From the NCBI RefSeq assembly GCF_028583425.1, contig NC_072795.1:6719001-6783000 (forward strand): a stretch of 64,000 nucleotides of DNA, read 5' to 3'. The position numbers and the translations under genes are program-made. This DNA is from Eublepharis macularius (Eukaryota > Chordata > Lepidosauria > Squamata > Eublepharidae). The notes under the pieces were generated by a model. The model was not told the origin of the DNA. It searched no databases and was given only the letters and a program-made list of their open reading frames with translations. Positions 31,380-41,400 of the stretch are shown here, in pieces; the first letter of the stretch is position 1; the number at the start of each line of letters is the position of its first letter.

Positions 31380-32170
31380 GGGTGGCATACATCACCCTGA
31401 CACCCCTTCAGTCCCCTCGCTGGCTGACTCAACCTGACCCAACCGCCGCTCACCCTTCTCTCCTTCTCCTTCTTCACCAACCTTCCTCCTCGCACCCTCA
31501 AAGTCTCTGGCTTCACTCCACTCCTACACAACCCACCACGAACCCTCTGCTGAGCCGGCCTTTATAGGGCTTCTCCCAACGGCCTGCCCCTCCCTTCCTC
31601 CCAGGCTCTTTCCTATCCCTGATCCCTTCCAGCTGGGTCTGCCCTCAGGTGTTCCCTCTCTCATCCCAGTTTCTCCTGGCTCTCCTGTTCTTTCTTGCAG
31701 GGCTGGGTTAGATGTAGCCCACCTGGGGCCTTCTTTAGGTGTTCCCTCTTCCCTCAGGTCTTTCCCTCTCCCTTCCTCTCTCTTTCTTCCCTGCAGGGTG
31801 GGGCTGGCAGGCCCCTTCCAGGCCTGGCGGTGCAGCCTCCTCTGCCCCTGCTCACGAGGAGCCGCGCTGGTCTCCTGGGCTTCAGTCGGCCCTTCCAGGT
31901 GGCTGTTGCCGCTGGCTCCCCCTTGGGCTTGTGCAGAAGCTTCCAGCCCCCCTGCCCTGTCATCGGCTTTTCCGGCAGGCCTGCTTGCTTCTTGCCCTTT
32001 GGGGCATGGGAGGGCAGTGCACACCTGGCTGGTTTCTCCCTCTGGCACCTCTTTCCCTTCCCTTCCTGCTGGCTGGAGCCGAGCCACCTCCCTTGGGCTT
32101 TCTGTGCCTGCCATTGGGCGTCCGTCGGCCTTCAGGTAAGGGGTTTGTGGCAAGTCCGGGGTGCTTGGGG
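31380..32170. other. C/T-rich stretch with no supported gene
   Basis: The + strand is strongly pyrimidine-biased (CTTCTCTCCTTCTCCTTCTT, CTCCCTTCCTCCCAGGCTCT). A 241-codon frame lies on the minus strand (31524-32249), with overlapping 180- and 167-codon frames on the plus strand. The minus product is Gly/Glu/Lys/Pro/Arg-rich and low-complexity. No splice structure, conserved motif or homology is recognised. The open frames fit compositional bias. Confidence 0.6.
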
Positions 32171-32249
32171 CGCTCCACCCCGGACAGACATGCTCAGGGC
32201 ATTGATGTGCTGCTGCTATGGAAATCTCACAAGATGAAGTAGAAGCCAA

Positions 32250-34029
32250 ATCTGCCTCTGGATTGTGCCACGTCAGAATGCTGGTGGGGGACTGACCTTA
32301 TGGAGCGCTCTCCAAAATCCCACCTCCCCTTGCCCGTGGACAATTAGCACATCAAGAGGAAGGGTAGCCAGGAACCTTTATTCTTGATGTGTGCCAGTTA
32401 CCTATGTGGGAGCATAGGTTACTTGTTTGTGGCGGAGCAATCCATTCTGTGAGCCCCCACCTGCAGTCTCAAGTGGCACAGTCCAAGCACAGATATGCCA
32501 CCTCTTCCGCTGCCGAGTGAGAGAGATTGCCTTCAAAGGTGGGTGGGTGTTGTGTCTGCAACTCTGAAAGAAGGCTTATAGTGGCATAGGCCAAGCCTCT
32601 ACGCTTGGCCTGTGGGGCTGATCCTGGCGGCATAATCCCCACCATCCAACTAGGCCACTAGCTCTGGGTTGAGAGCTAGACCTCCAAGAAGATCCAAGCT
32701 GCCTGCTAAAAAGGGAAAATTTAATGTTCCATTTTTGAGTATTGTATTAAATAGATTGTGGAAACAGTCCATGTTAGTTTATACGAAACCATGTTGTGAA
32801 GAAGGGAGGCTTTGTATGTACCTTGCAAAGTCCACTTGAATAAAGTTTGGCTATTCCGTCCATGGAGCTGGCAGGTTTGGGCTTTTGGGTAGATGTCCAG
32901 GGTCCCCCAAAAGTAGACTATAGCCTCGCATTAAAAGATATTTTATCGTCTAAAGTGGGAGGGGGCACAATATCATTAAATCCAGAGTCTAAAATTGTCT
33001 GATTGTTCTACGCTATGCAATTAAATATGGATACAATTTAGAAATATCATATTTGTTTTGTGCTGGCACAAAGGTTGGTAGGGATTGTGTGTGTGTGTGT
33101 GTGTGTGTATGTGAATAATGGTCCTCCTTTCCTCAGGGCTCAGAAATCCCAGCTGTATTATGGGTAAAGTTTTGTATGTCGGAGTAGCTCTTTCTCTGTA
33201 TGTTTATTGCTACATTCTCTAGAGCTCACAAATCTGTTGCCATTGCCATAGAAATGTTACTGAAAATGGCTGGTATGGCCTGGGTGAATTCCTTTTTAGC
33301 CAAGGGACCACTGCATCAATATTCGTTAGTGGATGTAGTGGTTAGAGCATTGTACAGGAGGGCTCATGGGGGTAATCTTGGGCAAAAGGGAGGAGCTGTG
33401 AGCTGCTCGAAGGAAGATTGAGAAAAAAGTGCTAGATCGATCGATAGATGGTTGTTTCAGTTGCACTGGAGGAGCAATCATTAGCCAGATGGGAAGGAGA
33501 CACGCCTTCATCGATTAACGTAGGGTCATTTCACGTATGACCTGTGGACACTGCTTTCCCCATGTAGCTCCCACCCTTAGGATCACATGCACCTGTAATA
33601 ACTTCGTGAATCATAAGCGTTTGCACACACGGACCACAAAATTGTTTTGCAAGAGTCTGTACAAGTGTCAGTGATTCACATAATGCTTCCTGTGCTGTAT
33701 GTGATAGGTGCAGGACTGAGTAGGGGATCCTCCCATTGCTGGGAGGAAAAGCAACTGCCAGTGTGCCTGACTCCGTGCTTCTGCTCTGGCTTTTCTGGTA
33801 TCTTAAGTCTGTGTGTACCACCTCAACCATTTTGGCCTGCTTTGTGCCTTGGAGTACAGATGCTGACTGCAGAAGCTCTTGAAACGCAACAGTGTCTTCA
33901 TCTCTGCAGGACGTGGCAGCTTCTGGGAGTTAGGTTGGTTAGATGCAGCCTCCCTCCCCCCACAAAGAATCTGCTTCTCTGGTGCATTTTTACTCTTCCT
34001 TTTCTCCGAGAAAGTCATGGTAGTGTAAA
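32250..34029. other. Intron 2, nothing recognised except the (GT)n run
   Basis: Frames of up to 177 codons (33647-34180) overlap a SINE and have no recognisable protein features. Confidence 0.4.
33079..33113. repeat. (GT)n microsatellite
   Basis: A GTGTGTGTGT run of about 12 dinucleotides, ending GTATGTG. Confidence 0.95.
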
Positions 34030-34620
34030 CAACAATAACAACAACAGCATTCCATTTATATACTGCTCTTCAGGGCAACTTAATGCCACACTCAGAGCAG
34101 TTTACAAAATGTGTTGTTATTATCCCCACAATATTATTGTTATTATCCCCACAAAGGAGCCCTGTGGCGCAGAGTGGTAAGCTGCAGTACTGCAGCCCAA
34201 GCTCTGCTCACTACCTGAGTTCGATCCTGGCGGAAGCTGGATTCAGGTAGCCGGCTCAAGGTTGACTCAGCCTTCCATCCTTCCGAGGTTGGTAAAATGA
34301 GTACCCAGTTTCCTGGGGGTAAAGCGTAGATGACTGAAGAAGGCAATGGCAAACCACCCCATAACAAGTCTGCCAAGAAAACGTCGTGATGTGATGTCCC
34401 CCCATGGGTCAGTAATGACTCAGTGTTTGCACAGGGGACTACCTTTACCTTTACCTATTATCCCCACAACAATCCCCCTGTGATGTGGGTGGGGCTGAGA
34501 GAGCTCTGAGAGAGCTGTGACTGACTGAAGGTCACCCAGCTGGCTTCAAGCGGAGGAGTGGGGAACCAAACCTGGCTCTCCAGATTAGAGTCCTGCCGCT
34601 CTTAACCACTACACCAAACT
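34030..34620 (-). mobile_element. tRNA-derived SINE (type 3-like, minus) split by a Sauria SINE
   Basis: The left part has (AAC)n, CATTTATATACTGCTCTTCA and CACTCAGAGCAGTTTACAAA, and ends at TTATCCCCACAA. The right part resumes ATCCCCACAACAATCCCCCT with GATGTGGGTGGGGCTGAGAG, GGTCACCCAGCTGGCTTCAA and AACCTGGCTCTCC. The interruption is the Sauria SINE at 34155-34455. The same sequence, uninterrupted, occurs at 44145-44495. Confidence 0.8.
34155..34455 (+). mobile_element. Sauria SINE (plus), nested in an older SINE
   Basis: A box GTGGCGCAGAGTGGTAAGCT, B box GAGTTCGATCCTGG, body CTCAAGGTTGACTCAGCC and GGCAATGGCAAACCACCCC, and tail ACTACCTTTACCTTTACC. Perfect 14-bp duplications TATTATCCCCACAA lie at 34141-34154 and 34456-34469. 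Confidence 0.96.
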
Positions 34621-35849
34621 GGTTCCGATCATACTGCCTCTCCCATTTTATCCTCGTAACAAACCCTTTGAGGTAGGTGAGGCTGAGAGACAGAGACAGA
34701 TAGAGACATTTCTAACTTCCAGTATTAGAACCTGGATGTGGGGAGAAAATTGCTGTGGGGGTCAGATTGTGGAAGGTAATCCTAATCAAAGGGAAGATTC
34801 TGCACCGGCCAGATGCATGTTTTTTGCTTTAAAAGATGGGACTCTCCCTTCACTTTGCACATGGTTAGGTGCAGACTCAGGTTCACACCAACAGATTTGC
34901 TAAGAGGTCTCTCGCCCTCTTGCTTTCTCCGGCTGCAGGAAATGCAGGGGGACAGTGTGAGAGCCTTGTTGTCTTCTGTGGATGTGTCGAAAGCGGCTCA
35001 TGATCTGATAGCAAATTGCTCTCATCTGTTTTCGTCAGTGTTTCAGGGTCGCTTCTTTTTCCTCTCAGCTTTCTTGCTAGCGACGGGGAAGCTTTTCTTC
35101 TTCCTTTAAACTTAAGCTTCCTTTGTCCATAAGTGGAACATGACCTAATACTGGGAACCATGACACTGCCTTCGATTACAAGTGGAAGACATCAGAAGGG
35201 TCTGACGCCTGCCTACTCATGGGCTAACCTCATTAGGTGCTAGATGGAAGCGTTTTTGGTGGGGAGAGTTACCGAACAATGGGTGACTTTGTCCACTTTT
35301 ATGCTGGACTCCTCTGTGCCAAATCGTTTCAGAAATCTAAAAGGACAATTGCGTGCTGAGAGCCGACAGTCAGAATGCATTGCTTCACTTGGTAGGGTGT
35401 CACCTGGGAACTATACAGCCCTTTAATGACGCTTTTGAATAGCTCCCCTCACCCTGGGAGAACTGGGTTAAAGACATAAATAACCATAATCTAAATAGCA
35501 AAGCTGAAAAGTTCATTGGCAAGCAAAAACACCCTGCGATTTAGTTTTGAGACAGCGAGTGGGCACCGGACCGCTGTTTCCTCTTTCCAGGCTTGGCTTG
35601 GCTTGTGGTCTCTTGTGAGCACGGTGGTGTTGGAGCTGTGTGAATGATATTCTACGGATGTGGTGCTGGCCTTCTAGAGTTTGGGGTGCCTTCCCTTTTG
35701 AACTGGCAGTTAGGTGGAACAGCCAGAGCGCTGGGATGGAGCATGTGTAGGCCATCCCACATTGAATCAGTGGCGTCGTCATGTACATGATCTTCATTGG
35801 CAGGGCTGGAAGCAGCTCAGCTTGTGCCCGGGAGAGTGAATGGTTGCCA
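34621..35849. other. Intron 2, mostly unrecognised
   Basis: A SINE-like remnant (CTGCCTCTCCCATTTTATCC, GAGGTAGGTGAGGCTGAGAG) lies at 34630-34740. Otherwise nothing is supported. Confidence 0.4.
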
Positions 35850-35915
35850 GATAAGGCCAAGTCGGACTAGATGGGCCGTTGGTCTGATTCTTTGTAAAGC
35901 AGTTCCATATATCTT
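35850..35915 (+). mobile_element. LINE 3' terminal fragment (CR1-like, plus)
   Basis: AGTCGGACTAGATGGGCCGT and TGGTCTGATTCTTTGTAAAG followed by GCAGTTCCATATA match the sense CR1/SINE-partner 3' end text seen at 4530-4560. Confidence 0.5.
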
Positions 35916-36539
35916 GATTTAGCCTAATGTTAAGAGGCATGGAATCTGTATTGTCAGCTTTTGGAGTAACCTCAAGCTTGTATTTAGATTTGTTGCTCGT
36001 GTCCTCGTATCACACAGCTTTTCTAGCAGAGTTGGGAGGCTAACTCCAGAGCACCTTCTCACTGGAGACTTCTCAGTTTGGCTGGCCTTCCACAGTTTAA
36101 AAATAAATGGTCTCTAGCTCTCTGAGTGTCACTAAAAGAAAACCAAGCCTGACTCGGTCGACACAATTGACAGATTGTGTCTCCCCCCCCACCCTGAACA
36201 TGGAGTAAAGCCAAATGGGTTAAGGGCTTGATTTAAGGGTTCCCCAAAGAGAGAGTCTGAAGAAGTCAAAAAGATTCATTGAGGTCTCTAATTAGAGATG
36301 CAGTATGCCTGGGAACTCTTTTCCTTGAAGGTGGGAAGAATAACATGAGAAAAATATTAAAGACTCGATGTATTTGCTTTTATTGTCAGCAGCACCAAAC
36401 TTGGCTATATCTTGTGGGTTTATAGATGATACATAACTTTATATGATAAGCTTGCCTGGACATGCAGGTACAAAATAAACTTGTGTTTAAAGAGGAGCAG
36501 CTGGGGAAGATGCAGGTCTTGATTGTGATAGAAAGGATT

Positions 36540-36965
36540 GAGCAGAAGAACATGAGATCAGGGGTCTGTGAGATCAGGGGTCCATCAGGTCTTGCATCCT
36601 GGCTCACCCAGTGGACATTCCGCCAATGCGTCCTGACGATGATATTCTGAGGTTTTACTCTCTCTGAATGTCTTTAGTCACCATGGCTTGTAGCCACTGA
36701 TAGACCTCTACTGCATGAATCTATCTAATCAACTTTTAAAGTTGTCTGTGCCCGTGGCCATCATTACATTCTCTGGCATTGAATTCCACATTTTAATCAC
36801 TGGTGTAAAGAAGTATTTCGTTTTGTTCGTCCCGAATGTTCAGACCATTAGCTTCATCAGATGTCCTTAAGTTCTGGTATTTTGGGAGAGGGAGAAAAAG
36901 TTCTCTCTGTCCTGTGCACTTTCACAACACCCGAGGCTAAGAAGGAGTGACGGGCCTAATGTCAC
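36540..36965 (-). mobile_element. CR1 3' region (minus)
   Basis: It contains AGATCAGGGGTCCATCAGGT, TTAGTCACCATGGCTTGTAG, CCACTGATAGACCTCTACTG, GAATTCCACATTTTAATCAC and AAGAAGTATTTCGTTTTGTT. This is the antisense CR1 3' block, including the complement of the ORF2 end. No intact frame. Confidence 0.8.
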
Positions 36966-37081
36966 TTGATGAACTGCACAGCAATGTGGTGGGATTGAAC
37001 CGAATTGAACTAGAATCTCCCAGTTCCTGTCTAACACCGAAACCACTACGCTAGGTTGTCACTCTGTTGTATGGTCTAAGG

Positions 37082-37502
37082 CAGGTGCCCCCAACCTTTT
37101 TCTGCCTGCGGGCCCCTTTGGACTTTTGAGAAAGGGTGGGTGAATGCCATTCCAAAATGGCTGCTGTGAGAGGCGGAGCCAAACACAATATCTGCCTCCT
37201 CACTTTGCAAAAGAATTACGGAAGGGGCATGAAAAGAATGGAAGGAAAGCCAGAGAATGAAAAATGAATTGGGGATGAAAAAGAAACTAAGCAGAGCCTG
37301 AGGGTGGAATGAAACTGCACACTAAGGAAAGCCCGGGTGCTTGCTAGTTCTTCTGATGCTGCAGCTGGTGCAGCTGCCTTGGAAAACTTTTATTGAATGA
37401 GGACAGCCAATAAGAAGACCTGCCTTACAGTGGCCCTGCCCGCTTTCTGAAAAGTACTTGTGGTCATCACAGTGCCCCCGGGCATCATATCAGGGAACCC
37501 TG
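37082..37502. mobile_element. hAT-type non-autonomous element (family D)
   Basis: The left end is CAGGTGCCCCCAACCTTTTT and the right end is CAGGGAACCCTG. Duplications are GTCTAAGG and ATCTAAGG (37074-37081, 37503-37510; 7 of 8). The interior has no frame of note. Confidence 0.75.
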
Positions 37503-37510
37503 ATCTAAGG

Positions 37511-38401
37511 CACGTGTGCAGTTCGTGCAGGGCAGTGGCAAGTGCAGTAGGCCTGGCCAGTACCCTTTGTGTGCCCCAGATTCCTCTGCAATGGGCAGGA
37601 TTCCATAGCAGACATCTTGTCTTGGCAGTGTGGAAAGCCAGAGAATCCACAACACTAGGCTAAAGTAATAAGGGAGCCTATGACATTTGTAGCCTTTTGC
37701 AGATATAAATTTAGCTTTGAGCTTCTTACTAGTATAGGATGCGTCCTTCTGGAACTTTGCTCACAAGTCAAGGGGCGGCGGGGGGGGGGGGAGGGTTGAT
37801 GCATGGCCACACATTACAATCTGTAGAACGACATTGGCTTGAGCTTAGGAGACTGTGCTGCATTTATTCTGTTGCCTCCAGGGCAGTGTCTTACGGGCAC
37901 AGTCCACTGGGAAATTCTCCTGCACAAGCCCCATTGAAACCAGTGGGATCTCTGTGAGGGTACGCCAGTGTCATCCAGGATCTTGTGATCATAGGCCATT
38001 ACATCTGATTGGAGGGTGCACGATTAACTGATTTGAAGCTCTGTAAATGGTAGAATCTCAGTAAATGCCTTTTTGAGACTTCTTAAGGAATAGAATAAAA
38101 TACCGTTTGACTGCTAGATCTGGACGCAAGTCAGAAGGAAAAGCCACGCTGAAGGGTTTCCCTCCTCCATTTGCCATGCAAAAGTGTGTGTGTGTGAAGG
38201 CGGGGGAAAAGGTAAATCTTGAGAGAGGATAGCAACATTTCTCCCTAAATTTAATCATGAGGTCTGTAGGTGAAAAGGTAAAAATTGAGTATAATTGTTA
38301 CACGAAGAAGGTCCATTGATGGATGGGCAGGGGCAGGATTATAGTAAGCACGAGTCTCTCTTCTTCACCAGTATGACAACCTTGTGTTTTAATCCTTCTA
38401 G
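37511..38401. other. End of intron 2
   Basis: Unique-looking sequence up to the exon 3 acceptor, with a G-run near 37778-37792. The polypyrimidine tract before 38400 is TTTTAATCCTTCTAG. Confidence 0.5.
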
Positions 38402-38560
38402 GAGGAGAGAGGCGGGGCTTAGTGAGGCCTCGAAACAACTCGGAATCGGCTAGAGTCACTCCTAATGTGGACCGGAGGTGCCAACTCTCTGAATCCCTGG
38501 TGGATACAATGAACGTTCCTGAATGCAGGATGGCCTTCAGACAGCTGGGAACTCCCAGAG
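38402..38560 (+). CDS. DIS3L2: DIS3L2 exon 3 (contains the Met equivalent to the human start)
   Basis: The acceptor is TTCTAG| with AG at 38400-38401 and the donor is AGAG|GTGAGA with GT at 38561. The exon is 159 nt, phase 1 at both ends. From ATG 38509 it reads MNVPECRMAFRQLGTPR, aligning with the start of human DIS3L2 (MSHPDYRMNLRPLGTPR). The 35 codons upstream of this ATG are also open, so the exon can be read either as 5' UTR plus start or as a continuation of the long N-terminus from 13424. The segment precedes the first cold-shock domain of this RNB-family 3'-5' exoribonuclease, which removes oligouridylated RNAs such as pre-let-7 in the cytoplasm. Intron 2 upstream is about 24 kb and intron 3 downstream about 2.4 kb. 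Confidence 0.9.
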
Positions 38561-39309
38561 GTGAGAAGTGGCTGCAGCTGAAGGATGAAGGATGTTTTCA
38601 GGCTCTGATGAAAAACCAGCAGGATGGGTAGTTGAGTTGATTTGAATTTCAATAAAGTACTGAGTCCCTTTCTGACTCTGGTTTTGAGAGCCGTCCTTCG
38701 AGTGGCTTGGGTTCGGAGCTCCATGCACCTGTAAGAAGTTGGTAGAATGGTGGTCAGTGAGAACCTGCACTCTTCTTCTCTTTCTTCCCGATCAGAAAGT
38801 TTCTAGCTCTTGCGGCTAGAGAAGAAATATGTGGCCCGTGTATTGGGAAGGCTCACAAACCAGACGAGAGCTTTCAAAAGGGATTAGACAGATCTGTGGA
38901 GAAGGGGTTCGTCAGTCGTTACGAGCAGTGATGAGTAAAGGGAGCTAAGCGTGGAGCATTCCGTTGGAGAAAGTCTTCACATTTAGCTGGACGCAGTGTT
39001 AGAATTCAGCCTGAAGCTTAGTACCTTTGTGTCGCTTTGGGCAATTATGGAACGATAGCAAAAGAATAGTAAATTTTTCCTTTTAAGAGGAGATGGCAGC
39101 TAGGCCTCGGTGTTCTGCTTGGTAATGGTTCGGTGGACCTCCATGCTTCGGTGGAACTAAGAGTAGTTCTTGCCTGAGTGAGGAGTATGTCTGAGGGGAG
39201 CCCCCCCCCCCCCGAATGATTAATTTATCTTATTTATAGACAGCCTTTCTCATTGGGACTTATAAATAGACAAAATGGTTATTTGAGGAAATGAATGGTA
39301 CCAGCCGTC
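38561..39309. other. Start of intron 3, nothing recognised
   Basis: A poly-C run lies at about 39202-39213. No repeat ends seen. Confidence 0.45.
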
Positions 39310-39835
39310 TGTCTACATGATGTAGTGCTAAGATTGTTGAATTAGGATCTGGGAAACCCAGGTTTGAATCCTTACTCTGCCATGGAAGCTCACTGAGAGC
39401 CAAGCGACAAGAGATGGAATTACACGAGGAGGAGCACGTGAAGGGAGTCACCGTGTTAGCTGGGAAGCTGTTTTAAAAGAGATCAGAAGGCTTTGTCAAT
39501 TTCCCCTCTCTGCAGAGCCAGCAAAGATGCTCCTCAGAGGGTTTGTTAATTTCCTCTTGGCCTCCTAGAAGGGGAGGTGAAACTGACAGAGCCTTCTGGA
39601 GGCAAAGAGGAAATTAACAAACCCTCCCAGGAGCATCTTCCCTGGCTCTGTAGAGAGGGAAAATTGACAAAGCCATCCAATCTCTTTTAAAACTCAGCTT
39701 CCCGGCTAACATTGCGACTCCCTTCACAGCTTGGCTCTCATTGACCTTGGGCCAGTCACATACCCATTGTGCAGAAAAGCTGGCTAAAATATCTAAATCA
39801 ATAAAAAATTAGTTGACAGTGGCTTTCCAGCATCT
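39310..39835 (+). mobile_element. tRNA-derived SINE (type 3) interrupted by a fold-back element
   Basis: GATGTAGTGCTAAGATTGTT, GGATCTGGGAAACCCAGG and TTTGAATCCTTACTCTGCCA form the SINE head (B box GGTTTGAATCC). The body resumes at 39740 with TTGACCTTGGGCCAGTCACA. The break lies at the junction GCTCACT / TTGACC. Confidence 0.7.
39395..39739. mobile_element. Fold-back (palindromic) element, about 345 bp
   Basis: TIRs are GAGAGCCAAGC and GCTTGGCTCTC. The inverted arms extend far inside: GTTAGCTGGGAAGCTG / CAGCTTCCCGGCTAAC, TTTGTCAATTTCCC / GGGAAAATTGACAAAG, and GGTTTGTTAATTTCCTCTTG / GAGGAAATTAACAAACC. The spacer between the arms is about 20 bp. It is non-coding and inserted in a SINE. Confidence 0.85.
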
Positions 39836-40084
39836 CAGGCTTTTCTCTGAGAGGAGACCCAGCATCTTAGCGTTTTGTGAGTGTGTATGTGTATTGGGAA
39901 TGGGGAAAAGTCATATTTTTAAAGTCATTGTACAGGTTCACTGCACTTCACTGGCAAATATCCTAAGTTTGCAAGAGCTGAGCTAGAGAAGCAAGTTAAC
40001 ATAGCGGCAAATAATGCCTTCTACAGACTCAGTCTAGCCTGGAAGTTTCCCCCCCCCCCACCTTGTCACGGCCCATTGGGCTAA

Positions 40085-40450
40085 CTGGATTGACGATATT
40101 GTAACATCAAGATTGGACTATTGTAACACCGTCTGCAAATCTTCCCTCAAAGTCAACTTGGAGACTCAACTTGGTGCAAAATGCTGCAGCTCTTTTATTA
40201 TCTAAAGCTAGGCAGAGCATGCATATTACTTCTGTTCTGCAGTCCCTCAACTGGCTACCCATCAGTTACAGGCCTCAAGATTCTGGCCATCACACACAAA
40301 GCCCTTTGTGCCCTTGGCCTCTCATATCTGCAGAACCGCCTCTCTCCCTATTCCCCGTCATAGCAGCTTCACTCATCTGCTTCACTCATCATTCATTCTT
40401 TGTCATTCAGAAGAAGGTGCGGTATATTGTGGTGCTCAGGCCAAAAATTT
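40085..40450 (+). mobile_element. L2 LINE remnant (reverse transcriptase C-terminal part)
   Basis: Translation on + gives SRLDYCNTVCKSS and, in another frame from 40171, VQNAAALLLSKARQSMHITS, SVLQSLNWLPISY, matching the conserved 'RLDYCN…LQLVQNAAARL…HWLPI' region of L2-clade ORF2. Frames shift repeatedly. An old, dead copy. Confidence 0.8.
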
Positions 40451-40458
40451 AAGAGAGT

Positions 40459-40668
40459 CTATGGCTCAGTGGAAGAGCCTCTGCTGGGCACGCAGAAGGT
40501 GCCAGGTTCAATTCCTGGCATCTCCAGTTAAAAGGGGCCAGGTATAAGGTGATGTGAAAGGCCTCTGCCTCAGACCCTGGAGATCTGCTGCCAGTCTGAG
40601 TACTAGACAAGACTGATCTTGATGGGCCGCTGGTCTGATTCAGTCTAAGACAACTTCATGTGTAACTG
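40459..40668 (+). mobile_element. tRNA-derived SINE (type 1)
   Basis: A box ATGGCTCAGTGGAAGAGCCT, B box AGGTTCAATTCCTGG, body GGTGATGTGAAAGGCCTCTG and AGACCCTGGAGATCTGCTGC, end TTGATGGGCCGCTGGTCTGA. It lies 256 bp upstream of DIS3L2 exon 4. Confidence 0.9.
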
Positions 40669-40923
40669 CCTCTCGGACTCCTTCCCGAGAGGTAGCTTTG
40701 CACCTCTGAGTGTGCCTGGAGGGGAATGCCGTGACTGCTCCGTAGCCGTGGCCACTGCATTAGAAATTAGCAGAAACTGTGGCATGCGAAGGCATTTCGA
40801 GTTACAGTGTCTGATTTGCAAACTGAGCTTCCTTCATTGGTGTCGTGTTTGAATTTGGCTCTTGAAAAATGTTAAAGCAGATCTATTGCATGTGGGACAG
40901 CCTTTTGTGATTTTTTTTTCCAG

Positions 40924-41063
40924 GGGGTCACCATTCTGCGTGTTCAACCCCGGGTGACAAAAAGAATCGGAATAAGCCAGCTCGGGGCAGGAAGAAAGTG
41001 TTCGAAGCTTACATGTCGAAGGAGGAGGTCTCAGCAGGCCTGAAGAGGAAGCAGCTAATCCAG
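40924..41063 (+). CDS. DIS3L2: DIS3L2 exon 4
   Basis: The acceptor follows an uninterrupted T tract (TTTTTTTTCCAG|GGGG) and the donor is ATCCAG|GTACTT. Two bases complete the phase-1 glycine codon and 46 codons follow. The product contains [18 protein letters not shown], then [20 protein letters not shown], then IQ. These align with human SPGDKKSKNRSTRGKKK and [20 protein letters not shown]. It is the Lys/Arg-rich linker and conserved helix just before the first cold-shock domain. The exon ends in phase 0, which fits the next exon. The first four bases are all G, so a one-base shift of the acceptor would break the frame; the position chosen is the only one that keeps it. Confidence 0.95.
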
Positions 41064-41159
41064 GTACTTGACGCTGAGAATGTTGTTTTTTTTCCTGCTG
41101 AAGCAGCAGGTGCGTTTGTGGTTGAAATGGGTGTGTATTTGGGGGATGCCGTGATCAGG

Positions 41160-41400
41160 GGTGTGAAAGTGTGGAGAAAAAAACTGGAATTTTTTTTGCA
41201 GGGAAAGTTACTGCCCCCTCCCGTTTTGAAGCATTCCTTTTTAAACATTACAATAGAAAAATCGGAATATTTAAGGGAGTGCTTGGAAAAAAATTAAATA
41301 AATCGTTTTGTTTTGTGGAATGGGTGAAATGCTTTTTAAGACAAGGCTTCACTGACTCAAATCACGTGGCGTGAAAATGTGTACATAATGCAATCTTCAT
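41160..41400. repeat. AT-rich interspersed repeat (family S), copy 1
   Basis: GAATGGGTGAAATGCTTTTT…AAGACAAGGCTTCACTGACTC and the AAAACTGGAATTTTTTTTGCA region are shared with 44740-45125. It begins within 100 bp of the exon 4 donor. Superfamily unknown. Confidence 0.6.

Noticed and set aside
34155..34455. tRNA-like A and B boxes (here and in other SINEs)
   Set aside because: They are the heads of SINEs: the cloverleaf is incomplete, a SINE body and tail follow, and target duplications flank them. Not tRNA genes.
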